13,219 nt of DNA from AC-37 sp036382905 (GTDB lineage: Bacteria > Actinomycetota > Thermoleophilia > Solirubrobacterales > Thermoleophilaceae): positions 1 to 13,219 of the forward strand of contig DASVPL010000287.1 of the NCBI GenBank assembly GCA_036382905.1. Direction: 5' to 3'. The position numbers and the translations under genes are program-made. This document shows positions 7,911 to 13,219 of this stretch, piece by piece (the first letter of the stretch is position 1; each line of letters starts with the position of its first letter). Under the pieces are notes generated by a model. That model did not search any database. It had not been told where the DNA came from and saw nothing but the letters and a program-made list of their open reading frames with translations.

Positions 7911-8024
7911 CGCACGCACCCTTGCACGGCTCGCGGGCACCTGTGCGCGGAACCCGAAACCTCGGGGTGCTGGTTCAGGGTGCTCCCCGTTGTGAGCGCT
8001 CTGGCCGGGTGGGACTCTCGGTCC
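7911..8024. promoter_or_regulatory. Divergent intergenic region between the LuxR-type regulator and the 64-codon ORF
   Basis: These 114 bases must hold the promoters of both flanking units. Visible elements are a 5-bp stem hairpin (CCCGA, AACC, TCGGG) around 7954-7967, a direct repeat GGGTGCT at 7965-7971 and 7978-7984, and an 8-bp palindrome GAGCGCTC at 7994-8001. GGAAC at 7949 and GTT at 7973 lie 19 bases apart, which resembles an ECF/SigR-type -35/-10 pair reading rightwards. No sigma-70 consensus is evident. The assignment of any single element is tentative. Confidence 0.4.
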
Positions 8025-8219
8025 ATGACGAATGCGGAGCAGCCGAGGCGGCTCGCCCTCGAGGTGCGGTTCGACGCCGAGCCGATCGAGGGCCGGGTGT
8101 CAGAGGGCGACGGGACGGCGCGGCTCGACCGCCCGTTCTCCGGCTGGCTCGGGCTGATGGCGGCGATCGACGCCGCGCGCGGCACGGATGCGCGAGAGCA
8201 GAGGGGGGAGCAGCGATGA
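8025..8219 (+). CDS. Small protein of unknown function (64 residues)
   Basis: An ATG-initiated 64-codon ORF, too short to be identified from motifs. The protein is acidic-to-neutral with two apparent blocks: a strand-forming part (LALEVRFDAEPIEGRV) and a C-terminal part (RPFSGWLGLMAAIDAARG) that reads like a short helix after a Trp-containing turn. There is no signal peptide or membrane segment, so it should be cytoplasmic. Its TGA stop overlaps the ATG of the secreted-protein gene (ATGA at 8216-8219), a classic translational coupling arrangement that argues it is really translated. From memory, short proteins with an EPI.G.V...RPF.GWL.LM.AIE pattern recur in Solirubrobacterales-like genomes; I cannot verify this here. 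The ribosome binding site before 8025 is weak. A GTG at 7992 in the same frame is an alternative start. Confidence 0.65.
   Translation: MTNAEQPRRLALEVRFDAEPIEGRVSEGDGTARLDRPFSGWLGLMAAIDAARGTDAREQRGEQR
8204..8210 (+). promoter_or_regulatory. Ribosome binding site for the secreted protein gene
   Basis: A purine run (AGAGGGGGGAG, roughly 8200-8210) sits five bases before the ATG at 8216, inside the end of the upstream 64-codon ORF. It is the strongest Shine-Dalgarno-like sequence in the window and fixes the start of the secreted protein. Confidence 0.65.
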
Positions 8220-9802
8220 GGCGACGGAACCTGTGGCTCACGGTGGGGTTGGCGGCGGCGGCCGTGGGGCTCGCACCGGGGAGCGCCGGGGCGGCGGGGT
8301 TTGCGGAGACCGCGGGCTGCGACGAGCAGCAGGCGTTCGTGGAGGGCGACGAGGCGGCGGTGCGCGCCCGGTTGCCCGAGCGCTACGCGCCCGTGCGAAC
8401 GCCGGCCGGCCGGCCGCTCCTGTTCGTGCGCGCGCTCCGCTGCGACGCGGTCACGCTCGGCGAGCGCTCACGGCAGGCTGTCATGGCCAGCTACGGCGTG
8501 GTCGTGGAGTCGCCGGACGGAGAGGGCTGCGCCTCGGACGCGCCGGTGGCCGGCACCGTGAAGGGCGACGAGCCGCCGGTCTGCAACTGGTACACGCTGG
8601 CCTGGCTCTCCAACGACAGGCGGGTCGTGGACTGGCTGCGCGAGGGCACCCCGAGCTTCCCGGCGTTCCACGTCGAGCAGCTCGCGTTCGACCTCACCGC
8701 GTTCGGCGCGGGCCGCGCCGGCGCCGCGTTCTCCTTCAGCGCCGCGTCGCCCTCGCCGTCGCCGTTCGCCATGGAGGCGACCACGCGACCGCGGCCGGGG
8801 CCCCTGTCGGTCCGCGGCGGCTACTGGTTCGACACCCCGCAGGGGACCGTCAAGGTCGCGCTGTCCACCGACGACCTCACGTCGGGCGACGCGACGGGCG
8901 TGGCGCGCGCGGGCCGCGGCTCGGAGCTGGCGGCGCTGCTCGGCGCCGAGGAGCGCCCGTACGTGCCCGGCTACTCGGCGTTCGCGGCCGAGCGCTGGGA
9001 CCACGCGTCCTACCGCAAGCAGCTGTACCGCGCTCCGGCTGGACCCCGCGCGGGGGCCGGCGACGGCTTCGCGGGCTCGTGCTCGGTGCAGGGAACGGTG
9101 ACCTTCAAGCCGCCCGCGAGCTACTACCGGCAGCCGCTCGACTACGCCTACGAGTCCGCCGGCACGTGCAGCGGGACGCTCAACGGCCGGGAGATCGCGG
9201 ACGTGCCCGTCAAGCTGCGCCAGGCCGGCCGCAGCGAGGGGAGCTGCGCGTCGGCACGGACCATCTCGCCGGGCACCGGGTCGATCGTGTTCGCGGGCGG
9301 CGAGCTGATTCGCTACACGCTGGACTTCAGCTCGACCGGGACCGAGATCGACTTCACGCTCTATGGCGAGCGCTCGGGCCAGGCGAGCGGGAAGGGGAGC
9401 TTCCTGACGCAGCGAACGCCGCCCGACGTGACGGCGCGCTGCGCGAGCGAGGGCGCGTCCGAGGTGCCGATGGACATGACGCTGACCACGGAGAGCCAGC
9501 TCGTGAGCGAGCCGCCGGCGCGGACGCACCCCGGCACGCCGGTGCGCCCGCAGCTGCGGCTCGCCGTCTCGCCGCGCGCCGTGCGCGCGGGCCGCGGCAT
9601 GCGCTACGCCTTCCGCGTGACGGCGGCCGGGCGGCCGGTCCGCGGCGCGCTGGTCCGCTTCGCGGGGCGGGCGATCCGCTCGGACGCGGCGGGCCGGGCG
9701 GCGCTGCGGGTGAGGCTGCACCGGCCCGGGCCGCACCCGGCGCGCGCCGTGAAGCCGGGCTTTCTGAGCGCGCGGAGCGCCGTGACGGTGACGCGCCGCT
9801 AG
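8216..9802 (+). CDS. Secreted modular protein of unknown function with C-terminal Ig-like domain
   Basis: 528 residues. The N-terminus is a clear Sec signal peptide: MRRRN, a hydrophobic LTVGLAAAAVGLA core, and a likely AGA-A cleavage near residue 26. Three modules follow. Residues 27-285 contain four cysteines (C35, C76, C105, C123). Their LPERYAP...RPLLFVRALRCDAV pattern vaguely recalls acetoacetate-decarboxylase-like folds, but no catalytic residue can be assigned. Residues 288-435 are predicted all-beta, with four more cysteines (C289, C318, C344, C409) and a GTCSGTLNGREI segment. Residues 445-528 look like a bacterial Ig-like/carboxypeptidase-regulatory-like domain (RAGRGMRYAFRVTAAGRPVRGALVRF...DAAGRAAL). 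Even cysteine numbers in the first two modules suggest disulfides after export. There is no LPXTG or C-terminal membrane anchor, so release or loose wall association is likely. It is coupled to the 64-residue protein and convergent with the UV endonuclease gene. Function is not recognised. Confidence 0.85.
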   Translation: MRRRNLWLTVGLAAAAVGLAPGSAGAAGFAETAGCDEQQAFVEGDEAAVRARLPERYAPVRTPAGRPLLFVRALRCDAVTLGERSRQAVMASYGVVVESPDGEGCASDAPVAGTVKGDEPPVCNWYTLAWLSNDRRVVDWLREGTPSFPAFHVEQLAFDLTAFGAGRAGAAFSFSAASPSPSPFAMEATTRPRPGPLSVRGGYWFDTPQGTVKVALSTDDLTSGDATGVARAGRGSELAALLGAEERPYVPGYSAFAAERWDHASYRKQLYRAPAGPRAGAGDGFAGSCSVQGTVTFKPPASYYRQPLDYAYESAGTCSGTLNGREIADVPVKLRQAGRSEGSCASARTISPGTGSIVFAGGELIRYTLDFSSTGTEIDFTLYGERSGQASGKGSFLTQRTPPDVTARCASEGASEVPMDMTLTTESQLVSEPPARTHPGTPVRPQLRLAVSPRAVRAGRGMRYAFRVTAAGRPVRGALVRFAGRAIRSDAAGRAALRVRLHRPGPHPARAVKPGFLSARSAVTVTRR

Positions 9803-10707
9803 CGCTCCTCCGCCGCCGCGTAGCCGGGCCAGAGCCGCTCGAGCTGCGTGCGCAGCCAGGCCACCGCCAGGTCCTTCGCCTTCGCCTCGATCATCACGTC
9901 CACCGGCCGGGCCGCGGCGTCGAGCACCTCGCGGAGGTCGAACGGGGTCACGAAGTCGGCGTGCTGGTCGAGCAGCGGAGCGCGGCCGCCCGCCCTCAGC
10001 TCGGTCCGCGGGCTCGAGAGGTGCAGCTTCGGGCGCACCCCGGCGGGCCAGGTGGCGGCCACCTCCTCGATCGCCCGCGCGGGGTCCTCGTAGCCGGGGG
10101 CGACGTTGCAGCGGTGATGGTGGTGGTCGTAGATGACCGTGCAGCCGAGGCGGCGGTGCAGCTCGAGCACGTCCGCCACGTCGAAGAGCCGCTCGTCGTG
10201 CTCGACCGCAAGGCGCGCCCGGGCGCGCTCGGAGAGCAGCTCGAACGAGCGGGCGAAGCGATCGAGCGCGGCGGTGCGGTCGCCGCCGAGGGCGCCGACG
10301 TGGATCACGACGACGGCCTCGGGCCCGGTCCCGAGCGCGTCCAGCAGCGCCGTGTCCTGCTCGAGGTCGAGGCGCGCCTTCGCGGCGACGTCCTCGCTCT
10401 GCGAGTTCAGCACGCTGTACTGACCCGGGTGGGTGGAGAGCCGGAGGCCGTACGCGCGCGCCTTCGCGCCGAGCTCCGCGAGGGCGGCGGCACAGTCGTC
10501 GATCTGGCGGCGGTAGTCGAGCTGCGGGAGGTCCGGGTGCGTGCCGTACGGGACCGTCGAGCTGGACAGCCGGAACACGCTCACGCCGTTCGCGTGGAGG
10601 TGGTCGAAGGCGCCATCGAGCAGCTCGATCGACCGGGACAGGTGCGGACCGCTCTGCCAGCGGCGCGTGTCGGAGGTGCGCATGCCGCCGGCGCCCAGGA
10701 TCTTCAC
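9799..10707 (-). CDS. uvsE: UV damage endonuclease UvsE/UVDE
   Basis: About 302 residues from the GTG at 10707, within the usual UVDE size range. This TIM-barrel, metal-dependent endonuclease nicks DNA 5' of cyclobutane dimers and 6-4 photoproducts, starting a repair route independent of UvrABC. Expected metal and active-site residues are visible in order (GTG numbering): H57 in YGTHPDL, H93 in STHPGQY, H136 in VVIHVGAL, E169 in AVEHDE, D194 and H195-H198 in YDHHHHRCN, K227 and H229 in PKLHLSS, H249 in DQHADF, and E274 in MIEAKAKD. K227 matches the position of the modified lysine in structurally studied UVDE. The start is problematic: the family-conserved first strand RLGFAVKILG begins four codons before the GTG, with no ATG/GTG/TTG in the stretch just upstream. 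A CTG at 10782 overlapping the upstream stop (CTGA) is an in-frame alternative. The family call itself is firm. Confidence 0.92.
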   Translation of the reverse strand: MKILGAGGMRTSDTRRWQSGPHLSRSIELLDGAFDHLHANGVSVFRLSSSTVPYGTHPDLPQLDYRRQIDDCAAALAELGAKARAYGLRLSTHPGQYSVLNSQSEDVAAKARLDLEQDTALLDALGTGPEAVVVIHVGALGGDRTAALDRFARSFELLSERARARLAVEHDERLFDVADVLELHRRLGCTVIYDHHHHRCNVAPGYEDPARAIEEVAATWPAGVRPKLHLSSPRTELRAGGRAPLLDQHADFVTPFDLREVLDAAARPVDVMIEAKAKDLAVAWLRTQLERLWPGYAAAEER

Positions 10708-10732
10708 GGCGAAGCCGAGGCGGAAGGGGGGT

Positions 10733-10766
10733 GCGGGGCGGGCGCCAGGGGTCGCGCCCGCCCCGC
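10733..10766 (-). terminator. Strong GC-rich hairpin between the SRPBCC and UvsE genes
   Basis: A perfect 13-bp inverted repeat (GCGGGGCGGGCGC at 10733-10745 and its complement at 10754-10766) encloses an eight-base loop. It starts 12 bases after the TGA of the SRPBCC gene on the minus strand. No T-run follows the stem; an ACCCCCC run does. It therefore resembles the T-poor hairpins common at gene ends in high-GC actinobacteria. It may terminate or attenuate transcription before uvsE, or stabilise the 3' end of the SRPBCC message. Confidence 0.6.
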
Positions 10767-10778
10767 GTGTGGCGGCGA

Positions 10779-11243
10779 TCAGGCCGCTGGGTCCTGAGCG
10801 ACCTCGCCGCGCCAGGCGCCGCTCTCGGCGCCGCGCGACTCGATCAGCTCCTTGAAGCGCTCGAGGTCGGCCTTGACCCGGCGCTTCAGCAGGCCCAGCG
10901 CGTCGCCCGCCTTCTCCACCACACCCTCGGGCTCGGCGTCGAGCTGGAGCATGATCCGGCTCTGGCCGTCGTCGAGGCGGTGGAAGGTCACTACACCGGC
11001 GTGCTGGGTGCCGTCGATGCTCCGCCAGGCGATCCGCTGGTCGGGGGTCTGCTCGGTCACCTCGGCGCGCCACTCGCGGCGCTGCCCGGCGATCTCGGCG
11101 GTCCAGTGGAGGTGCGTGTCGTCGAGCTGCTCGACGGCCTCGATGCCCTCCATGAACTGTGGGAACTCCTCGAACTGGGTCCACTGGTTGTACGCGTTGC
11201 GGACCGGGACCTCTAGGTCGATCGACTCCTCGATCGTGGACAT
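10779..11243 (-). CDS. SRPBCC-family (polyketide cyclase/START-like) protein
   Basis: 154 residues starting MSTIEESIDLEVPVRNAYNQW. The start at 11243 is supported by GGAGG eight bases upstream; an in-frame ATG at 11279 has less support. The sequence follows the small actinobacterial SRPBCC/cyclase-dehydrase pattern throughout: AYNQWTQFEEFPQFMEG at 17-33, then alternating strands LHWTAEIAG, REWRAEVTEQ, RIAWRSIDG, AGVVTFHRL and RIMLQLDAEPEG. A long C-terminal helix with DALGLLKRRVKADLERFKELIESRG follows. The fold usually makes a hydrophobic pocket; ligands for this subgroup are not known. It is soluble, with no signal peptide. It is divergent from the saccharopine-dehydrogenase-like gene and followed by a strong hairpin, so it may be a single-gene transcript with weak read-through into uvsE. 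Confidence 0.9.
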   Translation of the reverse strand: MSTIEESIDLEVPVRNAYNQWTQFEEFPQFMEGIEAVEQLDDTHLHWTAEIAGQRREWRAEVTEQTPDQRIAWRSIDGTQHAGVVTFHRLDDGQSRIMLQLDAEPEGVVEKAGDALGLLKRRVKADLERFKELIESRGAESGAWRGEVAQDPAA

Positions 11244-11324
11244 GCTGGCTGCCTCCGTGGTCGCTCTGTTGGCGTGCATACGGCCGCGCGCGGTTGGACG
11301 GATCACACCGGTAGGGTCCGGCGC
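11244..11324. promoter_or_regulatory. Divergent promoter region between the SRPBCC and oxidoreductase genes
   Basis: This 81-base gap separates two genes reading away from each other, so it must contain both transcription starts. I see no convincing -35/-10 pair on either strand. AGGG at about 11313-11316 could serve as the ribosome binding site for the gene starting at 11325. Confidence 0.45.
11252..11256 (-). promoter_or_regulatory. Ribosome binding site for the SRPBCC gene
   Basis: GGAGG on the minus strand (CCTCC on the plus strand), eight bases before the ATG at 11243. It decides between this start and the in-frame ATG at 11279. Confidence 0.6.
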
Positions 11325-12425
11325 ATGGCGGGGCGGATCGTGCTCTTCGGGGCTACGGGCTACACGGGTCGGCTGACGGCCGAGGCACTCGCCGCGCGCG
11401 GCGCGCGGCCGCTGCTGGCCGCGCGCAACGAGGAGCGGCTGCGCTCGCTCGCGGACGAGCTCGGCGGGGGGTTCGACGTGGCGGTGGCCGACGTCGCGCG
11501 GCCTGACTCGGTGCGCGACCTGGTCGAGCGCGGCGACGTGCTCGTGTCCACCGTCGGCCCGTTCGCCCGCTGGGGCGACCCGGCGGTCGAGGCCGCGATC
11601 GCCACCGGCGCGCACTACATCGACTCGAACGGCGAGCCGGCGTTCATCCGGCGGGTGTTCGAGCGCTTCGGCCCCGGCGCGGAGGCCGCCGGCTGCGGCC
11701 TCGTCACCGCGTTCGGCTACGACTGGGTGCCGGGCAACCTGGCCGGTGCGCTGGCGCTGCGCGAGGCGGGCGACGCGGCGGTGCGGGTGGCGATCGGTTA
11801 CTACGCGATCGGCCGCAGCCAGTTCAGCGGCGGCACCCAGGCCTCGGCCGCGGGGGCGCTGGCCGAGCCCGCGTTCGCGTTCCGTGGGGGGATGCTCCAG
11901 ACCGAGCGCGGGGCGAAGCGGGTCGCGAACTTCATGGTCGAGGGCGAGCGCAGGCCGGGGATCTCGGTGGGGTCGTCCGAGCACTTCGGGCTGCCGCGGG
12001 TGGCGCCGGGGCTGCGCGAGGTGGACGTGTACCTCGGCTGGTTCGGGCCGATGTCACGGCCGATGCAGGTGGGCGCGGCCGTCACCGCCGCCGCCACGCG
12101 GATACCGGGCGTGAAGACCGGTCTGAACGCGCTGACCGCGCGGGTTTCGAAGGGGTCGACCGGCGGGCCGGGGGCCGAGGAGCGCGGTGAGAGCCGCTCG
12201 TACGTCGTCGCGCAGGCGCTCGACGCGGGCGGCACGTGCCTGGCCGAGGTGCGAATCGAGGGCGTCAACGGCTACGACTTCACCGCGCGCATGATCGCCT
12301 GGGGCGCGGAGCGGGCCGCGGCGTCCGGGCTCGAGGGGACCGGCGCGCTGGGGCCGGTCGACGGTTTCGGGCTCGACGAGCTCGAGCGCGGCGCGGCCGA
12401 GGCCGGCCTGGCGCGCGCCGGCTAG
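11325..12425 (+). CDS. Saccharopine dehydrogenase-like NAD(P)-dependent oxidoreductase
   Basis: 366 residues. The N-terminus is a Rossmann fold starting at residue 4: RIVLFGATGYTGRL with glycines G9, G12 and G15, then LLAARNEERL (R34), which is typical for binding the NADP 2'-phosphate. STVGPFARWGDPAVEAAIATGAHYIDSNGE (75-104) and FGYDWVPGNLAG (130-141) match the saccharopine dehydrogenase / trans-acting enoyl reductase family, whose members usually show GPF...G..VV.AC...G.HY.D..GE and G.DS.P. The protein is shorter than many relatives of about 400 residues. It is probably a soluble reductase; the substrate is unknown, and a role in lysine metabolism should not be assumed. The start ATG has AGGG upstream. 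It diverges from the SRPBCC gene and converges on rpiA, sharing a CTAG with that gene's stop codon. Confidence 0.88.
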   Translation: MAGRIVLFGATGYTGRLTAEALAARGARPLLAARNEERLRSLADELGGGFDVAVADVARPDSVRDLVERGDVLVSTVGPFARWGDPAVEAAIATGAHYIDSNGEPAFIRRVFERFGPGAEAAGCGLVTAFGYDWVPGNLAGALALREAGDAAVRVAIGYYAIGRSQFSGGTQASAAGALAEPAFAFRGGMLQTERGAKRVANFMVEGERRPGISVGSSEHFGLPRVAPGLREVDVYLGWFGPMSRPMQVGAAVTAAATRIPGVKTGLNALTARVSKGSTGGPGAEERGESRSYVVAQALDAGGTCLAEVRIEGVNGYDFTARMIAWGAERAAASGLEGTGALGPVDGFGLDELERGAAEAGLARAG

Positions 12426-12430
12426 CCGGC
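12417..12430. repeat. 14-bp perfect palindrome spanning two convergent stop codons
   Basis: GCCGGCTAGCCGGC is centred on the CTAG that supplies the TAG stop of both the oxidoreductase gene and rpiA. Because of the symmetry, both proteins end in Ala-Gly-stop. It may be a coincidence of GC-rich coding sequence, or part of a compact bidirectional hairpin. Confidence 0.6.
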
Positions 12431-13114
12431 CTGCGGCCGGGCGACCTCGAGCGAGCCGTCGTCGCGGCCGAGCAGCGCCTCGTCGGCCAGGCCGACGAAC
12501 AGACCGTGCTCGACCACGCCCGTGACGGCCTTGAGCGCGCGGCCGAGGTCGCCGGGATCGGTGCCCGGTCCGATCTCGCAGTCGAGCAGGTGGTGGCCCT
12601 CGTCGGTGACCACCGGCGCGCCGGAGTCGTCGGTGCGCAGCTCGGCGGCGGGGAGGAGGTCGAGCACGCGCCGCCGCGTGTCGGGCCAGCCGAAGCGCAC
12701 GACCTCGACCGGCAGCCTGAACGACTCCCCGAGCCTGCTCACGCGCTTGCGCTCCTCCGCCACGACCACGAAGCGCCGGGCGGCCTCCACGACGATCTTC
12801 TCGCGCAGAAGCGCCGCGCCGCCGCCCTTGATCAGGGCGAGCTGCGGATCGATCTCGTCGGCGCCGTCGATCGCGAGGTCGAGGCCGGTCGCGCCGTCGA
12901 GCTCGACGGGCTCGATGCCGTGCTCGGCGGCGAGCGCGGCGGTGCGGTCGGAGGCGAAGGCCGATCGCACCGGCGGGCCGTCGGGCCAGCGCTCGGCGAT
13001 CAGCTCGATCGTCCGCCAGACGGCACGGCCGGAGCCGAGGCCGAGGGTCATCCCCGGCTCGACCCGTTCGACGGCCGCGCGCGCGGCGGCCTCACGTGCG
13101 GCGTCGGTGCTCAC
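12422..13114 (-). CDS. rpiA: Ribose-5-phosphate isomerase A
   Basis: 230 residues from a GTG start, the usual RpiA length (about 220-235). It interconverts ribose 5-phosphate and ribulose 5-phosphate in the non-oxidative pentose phosphate pathway, in the cytoplasm. Active-site segments are present: DLAIDGADEID with D83 and D86, LIKGGGAALLREKIV with K96 and the catalytic-base candidate E105, and VVEHGLFVGLAD near the C-terminus. These align with E. coli D81, D84, K94 and E103 at a constant shift of two. The N-terminal phosphate-binding loop reads GLGSGRAV (25-32), where E. coli has GVGTGSTA. Ser and Thr are thus replaced by Arg and Ala, while the rest of the site is intact. No clear ribosome binding site precedes the GTG. 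The gene to its left converges on it; an incomplete same-strand gene ends 23 bases upstream of its start, so the two may be co-transcribed. Confidence 0.93.
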   Translation of the reverse strand: MSTDAAREAAARAAVERVEPGMTLGLGSGRAVWRTIELIAERWPDGPPVRSAFASDRTAALAAEHGIEPVELDGATGLDLAIDGADEIDPQLALIKGGGAALLREKIVVEAARRFVVVAEERKRVSRLGESFRLPVEVVRFGWPDTRRRVLDLLPAAELRTDDSGAPVVTDEGHHLLDCEIGPGTDPGDLGRALKAVTGVVEHGLFVGLADEALLGRDDGSLEVARPQAG

Positions 13115-13137
13115 GGCGCGCAGGATGTCAGGCCGCG

Positions 13138-13219
13138 CTAGCGGTTGATCGCGACGCGACTGGTGTCGGCCGCCGGCGGTGCTCCCGCGGTGCGCGCGGT
13201 CACGTCGATCGTCAGCGGC
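13138..13219 (-). CDS. C-terminal end of an unidentified protein (partial, runs off the window)
   Basis: On the minus strand a frame is open from the window edge to a TAG at 13140-13138. It encodes 26 residues ending in ADTSRVAINR. The preceding LTIDVTARTAG stretch alternates hydrophobic and polar residues like the last strand of a beta-rich, possibly extracytoplasmic protein. Synonymous positions are G/C-rich, as in neighbouring genes. The stop lies 23 bases before the rpiA start on the same strand. With so little sequence the family cannot be named, and a chance open frame is possible. Confidence 0.45.
   Translation of the reverse strand, partial: PLTIDVTARTAGAPPAADTSRVAINR

Noticed and set aside
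5430..8024. A very long plus-strand open frame opposite the LuxR-type regulator
   Set aside because: It is a composition-driven shadow of the regulator. Only its last 64 codons (8025-8219), outside the regulator and coupled to the next gene, are credible.
10708..11184. An N-terminal extension of UvsE that would give a 461-residue protein
   Set aside because: It overlaps the SRPBCC gene in another frame and encodes Arg/Ala/Pro-rich sequence unlike any UVDE N-terminus.
11274..11324. An upstream ATG at 11274 for the saccharopine-dehydrogenase-like gene
   Set aside because: It would add 17 polar residues before the Rossmann strand. The ATG at 11325 places RIVLFGATG at the usual distance and has AGGG upstream.
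11280..11984. A long N-terminal extension of the SRPBCC protein on the minus strand
   Set aside because: It lies antisense to the oxidoreductase gene. The start at 11243 has a good ribosome binding site and matches family length.
12236..13141. A 301-codon plus-strand frame over rpiA
   Set aside because: It is a shadow of the oxidoreductase end and of rpiA. The minus-strand frame carries complete RpiA active-site motifs.
1..13219. Mobile element, CRISPR array, tRNA/rRNA gene or phage attachment site
   Set aside because: I found no transposase or integrase motifs, regularly spaced repeats, cloverleaf-like sequence or long terminal repeats. Gene content and composition look uniformly chromosomal.

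Overview
The window is very GC-rich, densely coded bacterial DNA. It has strong third-position G/C bias, short gaps and mixed ATG/GTG starts. This base composition, the LuxR-type ATPase regulator, the small SRPBCC protein and the saccharopine-dehydrogenase-like oxidoreductase suggest a chromosomal segment of a high-GC actinobacterium. The order Solirubrobacterales (class Thermoleophilia) is my best guess. That placement is inferred from gene style and remembered family resemblance; there is no marker gene in the window.

Layout from left to right. A plus-strand pair comes first: a 924-residue multi-domain peptidoglycan hydrolase (109-2883), then, 18 bases later, a membrane-bound GGDEF-EAL cyclic-di-GMP protein (2902-5052). 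A large LuxR/MalT-like ATPase regulator (5049-7910, minus) converges on it. Diverging from the regulator is a plus-strand unit: a 64-codon ORF (8025-8219) coupled by an ATGA overlap to a 528-residue secreted cysteine-containing protein (8216-9802). Convergent to that is a UvsE/UVDE-type UV-damage endonuclease (9799-10707, minus). It lies behind a small SRPBCC protein (10779-11243, minus) and a strong hairpin. A saccharopine-dehydrogenase-like oxidoreductase (11325-12425, plus) diverges from the SRPBCC gene and converges on ribose-5-phosphate isomerase A (12422-13114, minus). The last 82 bases hold the C-terminal end of one more minus-strand gene.

Functionally this looks like ordinary chromosome: cell-wall remodelling linked to second-messenger signalling, a large sensor-type transcription factor, UV repair, and central carbon metabolism. 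I see no insertion sequence, tRNA, rRNA, CRISPR array, integrase or phage gene. The less ordinary points are these: the mosaic architecture of the wall hydrolase (unknown N-terminal domain and a catalytically eroded M23-like domain); the 64-codon ORF plus secreted orphan pair; the missing canonical start codon in front of the conserved first strand of UvsE; and the sharing of a CTAG tetranucleotide by the stop codons at all three convergent junctions. I did not find a convincing new multi-gene system. The best candidates for undescribed biology are the 8025-9802 pair and the N-terminal domain of the hydrolase.
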